64,000 bases of DNA from Virgibacillus_O sediminis (lineage in GTDB: Bacteria; Bacillota; Bacilli; Bacillales; Amphibacillaceae): NCBI RefSeq assembly GCF_042643265.1, contig NZ_JBHRRZ010000017.1, positions 186,001-250,000 on the forward strand, read 5' to 3'. Each line of letters begins with the position of its first letter. The first letter of the stretch is position 1. A program made the translations under genes and the position numbers. Under the pieces are notes generated by a model, which did no database searches, was not told where the DNA came from, and worked only from the letters and a program-made list of their open reading frames with translations. Below, piece after piece: positions 1-8,418 of the stretch.

Positions 1-333
1 GCTGTTAAGTGAAGCAAGCAGTGTCGTCGCACGCATGGGATCACTTAACAGCTGATATAGGATGGTACCGATCAATGCTTCTGAATGTTCATGCTTCAGC
101 CAGCTTTTCTGCTCTTTCGTCAGCTGTTTTGGCAAAGGGATCGTAATGGTCTCTTTCTCTCTCGAATAGGTCTCATTCACACCCTTTAGGACAAATTGGG
201 CAATCTGACTGGAAAAGTTTCTCCGTTCGGTATCTTTCAATTTCTGCAGTTGCTTCAAGAGGTAATCAGGTGTGTCAGAGGGGACACGAAATGTGATGGT
301 CTGTCCCCGCTCTATACTCTTCTTTGCCATCAT
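1..333 (-). CDS. ParR-like partner of the actin-like segregation protein (partial, 3' end outside window)
   Basis: Open frame of 111 codons that starts at ATG 333 and runs off the left edge, so its C-terminus is missing. A GGTGAG ribosome site lies between the stop of the ParM-like gene (340-342) and this start, so the two are one transcription unit. The N-terminus (IERGQTITFRVPSD, then a helix-rich stretch) looks like the small basic DNA-binding partner found after actin-like ParM genes, such as ParR or AlfB, with a ribbon-helix-helix-like start. This is inferred from position, size and composition; I cannot see a diagnostic motif. The expected job is to bind the upstream iterons and cap the ParM filament. 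Confidence 0.6.
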   Translation of the reverse strand, partial: MMAKKSIERGQTITFRVPSDTPDYLLKQLQKLKDTERRNFSSQIAQFVLKGVNETYSREKETITIPLPKQLTKEQKSWLKHEHSEALIGTILYQLLSDPMRATTLLASLNS

Positions 334-339
334 CTCACC

Positions 340-1533
340 CTACTTAGCTGATTTTTCTGCGGCTTTTTCTGCACCTTTGTTCTCATTTTTATGCTCGGAT
401 TTCGCCTTTTTCTGCACATGGTCCATAATCAGTTTGTAATAGGCGTTGGCCATCATCCAAATGCTTTCCTGCTCATCTTCAAAGAATTCAATATTGAAGC
501 CATCCATTTTATTATTCAAAGCTTTTATATAGTCTTTCAATACTGCCGAACCACCGCCGACAAAGTAACAGATCTCCGACTGGGAATTCTTCTGCCATAC
601 ATTGCGGAGGAAGCGATACTCTTTCTTCGCCAGCTCTAGAAGAATATGGTCGGTGATATCATGGACATTCGTTCTGCTCCCTTTCACCATGATATGATGA
701 CGGTCATTTTTTCTGGTGATAATATCTACCACATCCCGGCGGCTGTCCAACTCAACGCCATGCTTGGAACGGATCTCTTCACGGATCTGTTCGAGGGATT
801 CAGATACACCCAGGTTGAATCCTTGGGCCTTATCATCATCCACATTACGATTGCGGATGACAGCAATATCCGTCGACAGCCCGCCAATATCCTGAATAAG
901 AATCTGCTTGTCAATCAAATCTTTGTTGATCACTTTCAGATCATTGTCCATGATCAAGTTGACATATGCGGCGAACCCTTCCGGATAGACCTTCACTTCA
1001 TCAAATTTTATATTCACTTTTTTGCCTTGATGCTTTGGTGTAACAAGAAACTCTACCTGATGGACAGAACCGAGCAGTTGGGAACGGTAACCCACGTCTT
1101 TCCCTTCTTTTACTTCTCTAAGAGGCAAACCTGTCCCGAGGGAATAATTTGCATCGATGACATTCCCTTTCCCAGGCTGTGCCGATCCATTTGTAACTGC
1201 ATCCAATGCAATGGCCGTGAAAAGCATTACAAGTGTCTGATCCTCTTCAGACTTGCTGCTCCCTGGATCCAGCTCCTGGGAGTTCGTACTTTTTGTAGCC
1301 AGGTTTCCTACTCTATAAACTGCATTGTTGTCCTCCAACGCAGGGGAGTGTATCCGTATATGGATATTATCCATTACATCTTTATCATCCAGTTCCTCTA
1401 TCCCGATGACGGGACGATCCTCAAAGTCTGGAGCGATGACATTGGGTATGTATAATTCTTTCTCCATTTTTCCAAAGTTTGCTTTTAAGGCATCATTTCC
1501 TACATCAACTGCAGCTATTCTCGAATTATTCAT
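340..1533 (-). CDS. ParM/StbA-family actin-like ATPase
   Basis: A 397-residue actin-fold ATPase that would polymerise to push DNA copies apart. Actin-family motifs are visible: phosphate-1 loop DVGNDALK at residues 10-17, phosphate-2 loop QDIGGLSTD at about 214-222, and adenosine motif FVGGGSAVL at about 324-332. After residue 375 comes a Lys/Ala/Glu-rich tail, probably disordered. Plasmid ParM is nearer 320 residues, so this is a longer chromosomal or large-plasmid type. The start follows AAGGGGAAC. It is the first gene of a two-gene unit with the ParR-like gene, and an iteron array lies directly upstream, the parC-parM-parR order of plasmid R1. The rest of the window is chromosomal housekeeping, so the cassette is either integrated or a resident chromosomal system. 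Confidence 0.85.
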   Translation of the reverse strand: MNNSRIAAVDVGNDALKANFGKMEKELYIPNVIAPDFEDRPVIGIEELDDKDVMDNIHIRIHSPALEDNNAVYRVGNLATKSTNSQELDPGSSKSEEDQTLVMLFTAIALDAVTNGSAQPGKGNVIDANYSLGTGLPLREVKEGKDVGYRSQLLGSVHQVEFLVTPKHQGKKVNIKFDEVKVYPEGFAAYVNLIMDNDLKVINKDLIDKQILIQDIGGLSTDIAVIRNRNVDDDKAQGFNLGVSESLEQIREEIRSKHGVELDSRRDVVDIITRKNDRHHIMVKGSRTNVHDITDHILLELAKKEYRFLRNVWQKNSQSEICYFVGGGSAVLKDYIKALNNKMDGFNIEFFEDEQESIWMMANAYYKLIMDHVQKKAKSEHKNENKGAEKAAEKSAK

Positions 1534-1575
1534 TAAACAAGTTCCCCTTCCAATTTAAATAGGTGGTTAATTAAT

Positions 1576-1604
1576 AGAATACTAGCTATGGGTAAAATTA
1601 GCAA
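1576..1604 (-). promoter_or_regulatory. Promoter of the parM-like operon
   Basis: On the minus strand TTGCTA (1599-1604) and TATTCT (1576-1581) are separated by exactly 17 bases, a SigmaA-type promoter. It sits between the iteron array and the parM-like start, so a protein bound to the iterons could repress it, as ParR does in plasmid cassettes. That autoregulation is inferred. Confidence 0.55.
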
Positions 1605-1617
1605 TCACAACTTTTTT

Positions 1618-1773
1618 GTGTACGAACCAGTGTACATGTACACTTATTATGTGTACAAGAAAACATTTTTGTACCCGTTGATAAAAAAACATGCATACGA
1701 CTTTGTACACATGTAAACATAATTGTACGCAAATGTTTACTTTTTGTTTACAAGTGTACTAAAAATGTAAACA
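1618..1773. repeat. Iteron array, candidate centromere (parC-like)
   Basis: About eleven copies of a short core (GTGTAC, GTACAC, GTAAAC or GTTTAC) in 156 bp. Right-hand cluster cores begin at 1705, 1713, 1725, 1735, 1746, 1756 and 1767, mostly 10-12 bp apart. Left-hand cores begin at 1618, 1630, 1638, 1651 and 1671. The left cluster contains a perfect 16-bp palindrome at 1629-1644 (AGTGTACATGTACACT). Near-helical phasing in two clusters upstream of a parM-like gene resembles the ten 11-bp repeats of R1 parC. The array is also upstream of the divergent alanine symporter. Confidence 0.65.
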
Positions 1774-1890
1774 CCGAAAATCCAGCCGAATTTTTCTTTT
1801 TTCAACGCCCTCATCTAACTCGCAAAGAATAAAAATTTCAAAAAAGGGTATGCATTAATAGATTAAAAATATAGTTTGGGGATGATAAAA

Positions 1891-3282
1891 ATGGAGATTT
1901 TTGAAGCTGTAGTGGCATCTGTGTCCGATTTTCTATGGACATATGTGCTGTCTATTTTGTTATTAGTCACAGGAGTGCTTTACTCATATCGATTGAACTT
2001 CTTCCAGCTGCGTATTTTTCCGCATATTTTGAAGAATACAATCGGCCAAGTATTCAAGAAGAATCGACATATGGGCACCATCACGCCTTTTCAGGCATTC
2101 ACCTCGGCATTGGCATCCACTGCGGGTGCGACAAATATTGTCGGTGTTCCTATAGCTATAGCGTTGGGCGGTCCCGGCGCACTATTCTGGATGTGGCTTG
2201 TAGCTTTAATTGGAATGGCGACAAAATATGGCGAAATTCTGCTTGGGATGAAGTACAGAGAAAAGAATGACAAAGGAATATGGGTAGGCGGGCCACAGTA
2301 TTACATCCGAAAAGCACTGGGTTGGGATAAAGTTGCGACATTATTTGCATTCTTACTGATGCTTGAGTTGATTCCCAGTACCATGGTCCAGTCCAATTCA
2401 ATATCGACACAATTAGAGGGTACTTTTGGATTTTCTCCAGGTATCACAGGCATCATTGTTGCTATGCTAATCGGTATTATCGTTTTCGGGGGGATCAAGC
2501 GAATATCAAAGGTTACAGATAAGATGGTTCCCTTCATGGTAGTTACCTATCTTTTATTCGGATTAATAATAATAGGGATACATATCGATGAACTCCCAGA
2601 TGCCATTGGGCTAATATTCACGCATGCATTCACCCCAATATCCGCTGCAGGGGGCTTCGCAGGTGCAGGAATTGCCCAGGCTCTGCGTTGGGGAATGGCA
2701 AGGGGTCTGTATTCCAATGAAGCGGGTGTCGGTACGGCTCCGATTGCACATGCGGCCGCCCAGACAGATCATCCTTCTAAACAGGCTTTTTGGGGAGTTT
2801 TCAGTGTATTTGTCGATACTATTGTGATTTGTACAGTATCAGGCCTTGTAGTTCTTGTAACGGGGGCATGGCAGGAAGTGGGGCCTGAGCAGGCTTCCAT
2901 TATGATTAGTGTGGCATATGGCAGTGTCTTTGGTGAAACGTTCGGGGGTGCATTCATTGCCATTTTCCTATTGTTCTTCGTCATCACTACCATCGGCATT
3001 CTCATATTCTATGGGGAAAAACAAGCTGAATATCTCTATAGCCTGAAAGCAGCAAAGGCTATGCGGATTGTCTACTTGGTTTCCATCTATATTGGGGCGA
3101 TAGGAGGCTTGCAGTTTATTTGGCAATTGGTAGACGTTATGCTTGCGCTTGTGGTCATCTGCAACGTCATACCGATGATTTTCCTCAGTAAGGAGGTGAA
3201 GAGCATCAACGATGACTATATGCATCGCATTTATAGAGGAAATGGCGGAGATCCCAAAGTAACGTTATTCTATAATAGATAA
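1891..3282 (+). CDS. Alanine/glycine:sodium symporter (AGCS family, AlsT-like)
   Basis: A 463-residue polytopic membrane protein of the sodium:alanine symporter family. Family features are the early segment TPFQAFTSALASTAGATNIVG, given here as key residues PFQA..TSAL..T.G.GNIVG-like at about residues 65-85, and the later GxGRGLYSNEAGVGTAPIAHAAA-type block (here MARGLYSNEAG, near residue 275). It would import alanine or glycine with sodium through the cytoplasmic membrane. An open frame extends upstream to TTG 1876, but GGGGATG at 1879-1884 is best read as the ribosome site for ATG 1891. It is divergent from the parM-like operon and stands alone, followed by a terminator shared with the catalase gene. 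Confidence 0.9.
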   Translation: MEIFEAVVASVSDFLWTYVLSILLLVTGVLYSYRLNFFQLRIFPHILKNTIGQVFKKNRHMGTITPFQAFTSALASTAGATNIVGVPIAIALGGPGALFWMWLVALIGMATKYGEILLGMKYREKNDKGIWVGGPQYYIRKALGWDKVATLFAFLLMLELIPSTMVQSNSISTQLEGTFGFSPGITGIIVAMLIGIIVFGGIKRISKVTDKMVPFMVVTYLLFGLIIIGIHIDELPDAIGLIFTHAFTPISAAGGFAGAGIAQALRWGMARGLYSNEAGVGTAPIAHAAAQTDHPSKQAFWGVFSVFVDTIVICTVSGLVVLVTGAWQEVGPEQASIMISVAYGSVFGETFGGAFIAIFLLFFVITTIGILIFYGEKQAEYLYSLKAAKAMRIVYLVSIYIGAIGGLQFIWQLVDVMLALVVICNVIPMIFLSKEVKSINDDYMHRIYRGNGGDPKVTLFYNR

Positions 3283-3456
3283 ATCTTGTTTAGTGGAGGC
3301 TGCCGCTTCGGAAATATGCTTCGCTAAATTAGTTGACTGTTCATCATCTGAATTAAAAGTTAAGTGATGTACAATCCTCACTTATAGCATCAGGGACCGA
3401 TCATATGGATGAGGGAAGCTTCCCCGGCCGCTAGGGGAGACTCAAGATATAATGGA

Positions 3457-3490
3457 AAAGGTGCTGGAACAACTGCCCAGCACCTTTCTT
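3457..3490. terminator. Bidirectional terminator between symporter and katE
   Basis: An 11-bp perfect stem (AAAGGTGCTGG with CCAGCACCTTT) and a 9-base loop, lying between two convergent genes. T-rich flank follows on both strands. Confidence 0.7.
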
Positions 3491-3498
3491 TGTGTTTA

Positions 3499-5547
3499 TT
3501 AATCTACTTTTCTTCCCCAGTATCTATGGGCAGCCACAGCATCAACGAAGCGTGTTACAAAGCTGTCAGGATCTTTTTCCGTGATGACTCCTTCCTGGTC
3601 GGCCATCTCATTCTCTTTAATCAGCTGCTCCCCTTCATGTGTGGCACCTATCGGTTTGAAGTGCTGATACATCTCCTGCAAGTAATAGGAAGCATTCTGG
3701 CGGAACTTTTTATCGACCTGGACACCGGCCACAACATAAACAGAATCAAACAGCACAGGATCGGCCGTATCGAACCTTTCTTCCGCTTCCATATCTTTGC
3801 CTTTAGCAGCTTTTACCTTCCCCTGTTTGTCGCTGATGATCACAGGCTCGATGCCCTTATCTTCCAGTCCTTCAACAATTTTTTTTACCTCAGAACCGTT
3901 GAACCCTTCGCCCAGCAGCACCGCTGTCGTGCGTGTATCAGGTACTTTAGTCGTGTTCTCCTGACTGAGTGCTGGAGAGGCTTTGCTAATCTCGGATCCG
4001 CCGCTTTTTGGTGGTGTAACCCCAATATTCTCCGCCACTTCCTGGGCCATCTCCAGATTCACATGGGAGAACATATCCACTACCTGTTGGCGGATGTCCT
4101 TACTTTTACATTTTCCAAGCTCAAAGCTCATTGCCTCTTTGATATGTTTCTTCTCAGGCGCACTCATACTATTATAGAACATGGCTGCCTGGGAAAAATG
4201 ATCTTGGAAGCTTTCACTCCGGGCCTGCACTTTTCTTCCGTCTACTTTTTCCTGATAGTGCTGATAGCCGCCGTCTTTCGGACCGACCGTCGATGGGGTA
4301 TTGTTCCAAAGCGAGTTCTTATGATAACTTACCTGCCCCTTGTTGATGGTCTGCCTCATAAACCCGTCCCGCTGATTATTATGGAACGGACAAACAGGCC
4401 GGTTGATCGGAATCTCATGGAAATTTGGCCCGCCGAGACGAAGCAGTTGGGTATCCGTATAAGAGAAGAGCCTTCCCTGAAGTAATGGATCATTGGTAAA
4501 GTCTATGCCGGGTACTACATGCCCCGGGTGGAAGGCTGCCTGCTCTGTCTCAGCAAACACATTGTCAACATTCCGGTTAAGCGTCATCTTGCCGATAATT
4601 CTAACCGGAACATCTTCCTCCGGCCAGATCTTCGTAGCATCGAGAATATCGAAATCAAATTTGTGCTCGTCTTCTTCATCGATAATTTGTACACCAAATT
4701 CCCATTCCGGGTAATTTCCTTTTTCTATGGATTCATAAAGATCTCCGCGATGGAAATCCGGATCCTTCCCATTGATTTTCTGTGCTTCATCCCAGACAAC
4801 AGAATGTACACCAAGCTTTGGCTTCCAGTGGAATTTCACGAAATGCCCTTTTCCTTTCTCGTTTACGAAGCGGAAGGTATGTACACCAAAACCTTCCATC
4901 ATTCTGAAGCTGCGAGGAATTGCCCGGTCTGACATATGCCACATGATCATATGTGCCGTTTCCTGGTTATTGGCTACAAAATCCCAGAATGTATCATGGG
5001 CGGAAGCAGCTTGTGGTATCTCATTATGCGGCTCCGGCTTGACTGCATGAATCAAATCGGGAAATTTGATCGCATCCTGGATAAAGAACACCGGAATATT
5101 GTTCCCGACCAGGTCGAAGTTCCCTTCCTCTGTGTAAAATTTGGTGGCGAATCCTCGCACATCCCTTGCCAGTTCTCCAGAGCCCTTGGAGCCTGCAACA
5201 GTGGAGAAACGCACGAAGACAGGTGTTTTTGTACCAGGCTTCTGCAGAAACTTGGCAGCCGTATAATCTTTCATAGATTCATATAATTCAAATTCCCCAT
5301 GGGCTGCAAATCCCCTGGCATGGACAACCCGCTCAGGAATCCGTTCATGGTCAAAGTGGGTCATCTTCTCCCGAAAATGGAAGTCCTCCATTAACGTGGG
5401 ACCTCTTTCTCCAGCTTTCAGCGAAAATTCATCTTCTGAGACCTTTACCCCCTGATTGGTTGTAAGCTCTTTACCTTGATCTTCTGTCCGGAACTGCTCC
5501 AGCTGTTCATCCTTACTGTTGCCGTCGACTTTTCGCTTATCCTTCAT
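3499..5547 (-). CDS. katE: Large-subunit monofunctional catalase (KatE/HPII type)
   Basis: A 682-residue catalase that dismutates hydrogen peroxide in the cytoplasm. The catalytic His lies in RVVHARGFAAHGEF (about residue 75), the conserved block RFSTVAGSKGSGE and FFIQDAIKFPD follow, and the haem-ligand Tyr lies in RLFSYTDTQ. About 150 extra C-terminal residues (TTAVLLGEGFNGSEV onward) form the DJ-1/PfpI-like domain that marks clade 2 large-subunit catalases. The frame is open for 14 codons more, but GGAGGGAC fits ATG 5547. It is monocistronic. In Bacillus such katE genes belong to the SigmaB general stress regulon; I did not find a convincing SigmaB promoter here. Confidence 0.93.
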   Translation of the reverse strand: MKDKRKVDGNSKDEQLEQFRTEDQGKELTTNQGVKVSEDEFSLKAGERGPTLMEDFHFREKMTHFDHERIPERVVHARGFAAHGEFELYESMKDYTAAKFLQKPGTKTPVFVRFSTVAGSKGSGELARDVRGFATKFYTEEGNFDLVGNNIPVFFIQDAIKFPDLIHAVKPEPHNEIPQAASAHDTFWDFVANNQETAHMIMWHMSDRAIPRSFRMMEGFGVHTFRFVNEKGKGHFVKFHWKPKLGVHSVVWDEAQKINGKDPDFHRGDLYESIEKGNYPEWEFGVQIIDEEDEHKFDFDILDATKIWPEEDVPVRIIGKMTLNRNVDNVFAETEQAAFHPGHVVPGIDFTNDPLLQGRLFSYTDTQLLRLGGPNFHEIPINRPVCPFHNNQRDGFMRQTINKGQVSYHKNSLWNNTPSTVGPKDGGYQHYQEKVDGRKVQARSESFQDHFSQAAMFYNSMSAPEKKHIKEAMSFELGKCKSKDIRQQVVDMFSHVNLEMAQEVAENIGVTPPKSGGSEISKASPALSQENTTKVPDTRTTAVLLGEGFNGSEVKKIVEGLEDKGIEPVIISDKQGKVKAAKGKDMEAEERFDTADPVLFDSVYVVAGVQVDKKFRQNASYYLQEMYQHFKPIGATHEGEQLIKENEMADQEGVITEKDPDSFVTRFVDAVAAHRYWGRKVD

Positions 5548-6062
5548 AAATACTGTCCCTCCTAGAGAGTTATTGGTAAATATCCCCAAGTAGTCTATTC
5601 CACCAATAAATATCCTCTAAACACGGAAGACAGCCATTCTTTAAACTTGCTAATCAGAATTCCCCCAATAAATTGCATATACTGGCACGATCTGTTTTAT
5701 GTCCAACTCTTTTTACAACCCTCCGACTTTATGTATAAAGGGCGTAACCCTCCTTTAGCTACTTCAGCCGGTTTCGGATGATTGGTCCTGCTTGCTTTTC
5801 TCCGCCACTTTTTCTTTTTCCTGCATAAATATGTACTCCTTTCATAACATTTGTGATAAGGTCTCTGCGATAGCTGGTTCTCTATGTAATCCATGACTGC
5901 ATGTTTCACATATCGGCCTATATTTCCGGGGAAATATGAACAGTTTTGAAAAAAAAAGAAATAAGCTTTTTTACTCTCCACTTTGTGGTATGATAGTTCT
6001 AAATTCTAGAATAAAATAGTAAAATATACCCATTTATGTACGATGCGAGGAGATGGCTGAAG
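5548..6062. other. Intergenic region between katE and the diguanylate cyclase gene
   Basis: About 515 bp with no gene I can support. It must hold both divergent promoters. A 94-codon open frame (5697-5981, minus) has no ribosome site and low-complexity content. A 20-codon frame at 5764-5826 (minus) does have AAAGGAG at good spacing but nothing else in its favour. Confidence 0.5.
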
Positions 6063-7358
6063 GTGCTGAAACTGAAGGTCTATATTTTTTCCCTGTTTTG
6101 TGTGTCCGCTGTCATTGCGGGGGGCTATGGCCAAATCAATGTAGAGATGTCCATATTCCTTCCTGCCTTTTTCATTTTCCTGTTCTTTTCATTCTTGTAC
6201 TCTCACACGAACCTGCAGGATAAGAAGGGGAAAGTCACGATCGACTACGGATTAGCTTATGGTTTGGCTTTTGTCCTGTTTGCAGGCCCCGCTGGTGCAT
6301 TCCTCTTTGAAACGGTCTACCGTTTCCTCCAATTTTCGTACCGATCTATGAAGAAAACTGGGGACAAGGACGAATTATTGCATACCTTTTATAACATAGG
6401 GGCATTCAGTTTATTCCATTCGGCTGGATATTTCTTTTTTTACATGCTGTATCCTATAGTGGAAGGGCTACCATTCGGTTTTTGGCTGCTGCTCGCCACT
6501 CTAGTGATATTCCAATCCATCCTCTCCGATACCTCTCTTGCTGCTGTCCTTTACATATCCGGAGAAATTAACTCAAAAGAGGAGATAGCCGACTTCTATA
6601 AGAGCCGAAGCCTTTTGGATATGGGGAAAACTCTCTTTTCCAATGGACTTCTTGCAATCTTTCTGATCGGCGGGGATTTTGATATGGTAATCGCCCTGTT
6701 TCTGCTTAACTATATGGTTACCCGCTCCCTCATCCTCAAATCGCAGACGGTCCAGCATAAAATCGAGCGGGATAAATTCGAAGAGATGGCTTATACCGAC
6801 TACCTCACGAAGACCTATAACCGGGCATATATGAGCAAGGTGGCAGACGAGTTGAGAACTGTTCGGGAACACGTCGCCGTGGTAGTCGCCGATATTGATG
6901 ACTTCAAACGAATCAATGACACGTTCAACCACCATGTTGGCGACCAGGTCATCCGCCATGTCGCCGATACGTTTACAGCCTTTCTGCATCCCGGAGATTA
7001 CCTCTTCCGCAGCGGCGGGGAAGAATTCACCCTTTTTCTGCGAGGGAAAAGTTATCAGGAATGCATGTCTCTGATGAAAGAAATACAGCTTTCCATTGGA
7101 CAAACACCCGCTAAAGCCGATTATCATTCCGAGGATCTCTCCATCTACCTAACCTGTTCTTTCGGCATGTTCTTCTTCGAAACGAACTGTGGCACTGACA
7201 TGAAGAATGCCTATATCCGGGCAGACGATCTGTTGCTGCATTCCAAAAGTATCGGAAAAAACCGGCTGAGTGCTGAAGACTCCACGGCTTCACTGGCCAC
7301 GTCGGGGATTAAACGGGCAGACGAAATTTTACCCGAAAACCTGCCAAATTCGTCGTGA
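6063..7358 (+). CDS. Membrane-anchored diguanylate cyclase (GGDEF)
   Basis: About 431 residues: five or six membrane segments in the first 210 residues, then a cytoplasmic GGDEF domain. The signature is GGEEF at about 318-322, with FDPLTxxYNR-type start (here YTDYLTKTYNRAYM) and the metal-binding DIDDFKRIND, so it should make c-di-GMP. The inhibitory I-site RxxD five residues before the signature is replaced by HPGD, so product inhibition is probably absent. ATG 6036 lacks a ribosome site; AGGAG at 6048-6052 fits GTG 6063, which I prefer. The membrane part resembles the sensor halves of Bacillus DgcK-like proteins; its signal is unknown. It is monocistronic. Confidence 0.85.
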   Translation: MLKLKVYIFSLFCVSAVIAGGYGQINVEMSIFLPAFFIFLFFSFLYSHTNLQDKKGKVTIDYGLAYGLAFVLFAGPAGAFLFETVYRFLQFSYRSMKKTGDKDELLHTFYNIGAFSLFHSAGYFFFYMLYPIVEGLPFGFWLLLATLVIFQSILSDTSLAAVLYISGEINSKEEIADFYKSRSLLDMGKTLFSNGLLAIFLIGGDFDMVIALFLLNYMVTRSLILKSQTVQHKIERDKFEEMAYTDYLTKTYNRAYMSKVADELRTVREHVAVVVADIDDFKRINDTFNHHVGDQVIRHVADTFTAFLHPGDYLFRSGGEEFTLFLRGKSYQECMSLMKEIQLSIGQTPAKADYHSEDLSIYLTCSFGMFFFETNCGTDMKNAYIRADDLLLHSKSIGKNRLSAEDSTASLATSGIKRADEILPENLPNSS

Positions 7359-7398
7359 AATATGTTAAGATAGCCTTGCATTAAAGGAGGCGATTCGC

Positions 7399-8292
7399 AT
7401 GCATAAAAACAAAGGAATTCTTTTCGTGTTAATTGGTGCGGCAAGTTTCGGTTTTACTCCGATATTTGTAAAAACCGCATTTGCCAGCGGCTATTCACTG
7501 GGTCAGCTTAATATCGCCCAGATGGCTGTTGCCTTTTCCTTTTTATGGATCATTGCTGTCGCCCGTCGATCCAGTTTCAAGGGACTCAGTAGAACGAATA
7601 CCATTAGACTGCTGATAACCGGTGCATTTGTCGGTTTAACCAGTGTCTTTTATTACGGGTCCATTCAATATCTCCCCGCATCTTTGGCAATTATCCTGCT
7701 GTTCCAGTTTGTCTGGATCGGGATCATCTTCGAGTGGGTCTTCTCTAAAATAAGGCCGACCATCCTGACATTGGGCGCTATTTCTCTGATTCTTACCGGG
7801 GTGTTCCTCGCTTCCGATGTCATCGGAGGCACCATTCAAGATGTCCCTATTATCGGTGTGGTATTGGGACTCCTTTCAGCATTCTCCTATGCCGGCTTCA
7901 TCTTCTTTAGCGGCAAGGCTGCTACAACAGTCGATCCATGGATCAGAAGTGCCATTATGGTGACAGGTTCGCTTGTATTAGTTCTAGTTCTTTTCCATGG
8001 CGACCTGGCTTCCGTACCTTCTGGAGGAGCCGGTTTATGGCTGCTGGCCTGCGGTGTAGGCCTGTTCGGTGCTGTACTGCCACCTTTGTTCTTTGCATTG
8101 GGAGCACACCAAGTCCCAGACGGTCTCGCCAATATACTGAGCTCAGTGGAGCTTCCTGTGGCAATCATCTCGGCCAGCCTGATTCTTTCCGAAGAAGTCA
8201 CCGTGCTGCAATGGGGAGGCATTCTCCTGATTCTCGGAGCGATTGTGTTGAATGAGCTCGGAAGCATGAGACTGAGATACAGGATGAAATAG
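7399..8292 (+). CDS. EamA/DMT-superfamily permease
   Basis: A 297-residue integral membrane protein with about ten hydrophobic helices in two repeated EamA halves (GAASFGFTPIFVKTAF near the N-terminus and the second half from about residue 150). Such proteins export or exchange small metabolites such as amino acids or nucleosides; the substrate cannot be read from sequence. AAAGGAGGCG precedes ATG 7399. It lies 40 bp after the diguanylate cyclase gene on the same strand, so the two may be co-transcribed, and a strong terminator follows. Confidence 0.85.
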   Translation: MHKNKGILFVLIGAASFGFTPIFVKTAFASGYSLGQLNIAQMAVAFSFLWIIAVARRSSFKGLSRTNTIRLLITGAFVGLTSVFYYGSIQYLPASLAIILLFQFVWIGIIFEWVFSKIRPTILTLGAISLILTGVFLASDVIGGTIQDVPIIGVVLGLLSAFSYAGFIFFSGKAATTVDPWIRSAIMVTGSLVLVLVLFHGDLASVPSGGAGLWLLACGVGLFGAVLPPLFFALGAHQVPDGLANILSSVELPVAIISASLILSEEVTVLQWGGILLILGAIVLNELGSMRLRYRMK

Positions 8293-8308
8293 CCTAAGCT
8301 GAAAGACA

Positions 8309-8346
8309 GCAAAGGACAGTGCCATTGGCACTGTCCTTTGCTTTTT
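8309..8346 (+). terminator. Rho-independent terminator after the EamA permease
   Basis: A 15-bp perfect stem (GCAAAGGACAGTGCC with its complement), 3-base loop, then TTTTT. Confidence 0.85.
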
Positions 8347-8418
8347 GTATAAACTATTACGGCCTGCAAATCGCTTACCACAGGACGGAAATCCATATAT
8401 AGATGCTTTTTTTATCTA

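Noticed and set aside
646..1455. 269-codon plus-strand frame opposite the parM-like gene
   Set aside because: No ribosome site, His/Ile-rich shadow of a well-supported gene.
3499..4485. 358-codon plus-strand frame within katE
   Set aside because: Antisense shadow without ribosome site; catalase motifs on the other strand are unmistakable.
5764..5826. 20-codon minus-strand frame with AAAGGAG
   Set aside because: Too short and without conserved features; kept only as a note on the gap.
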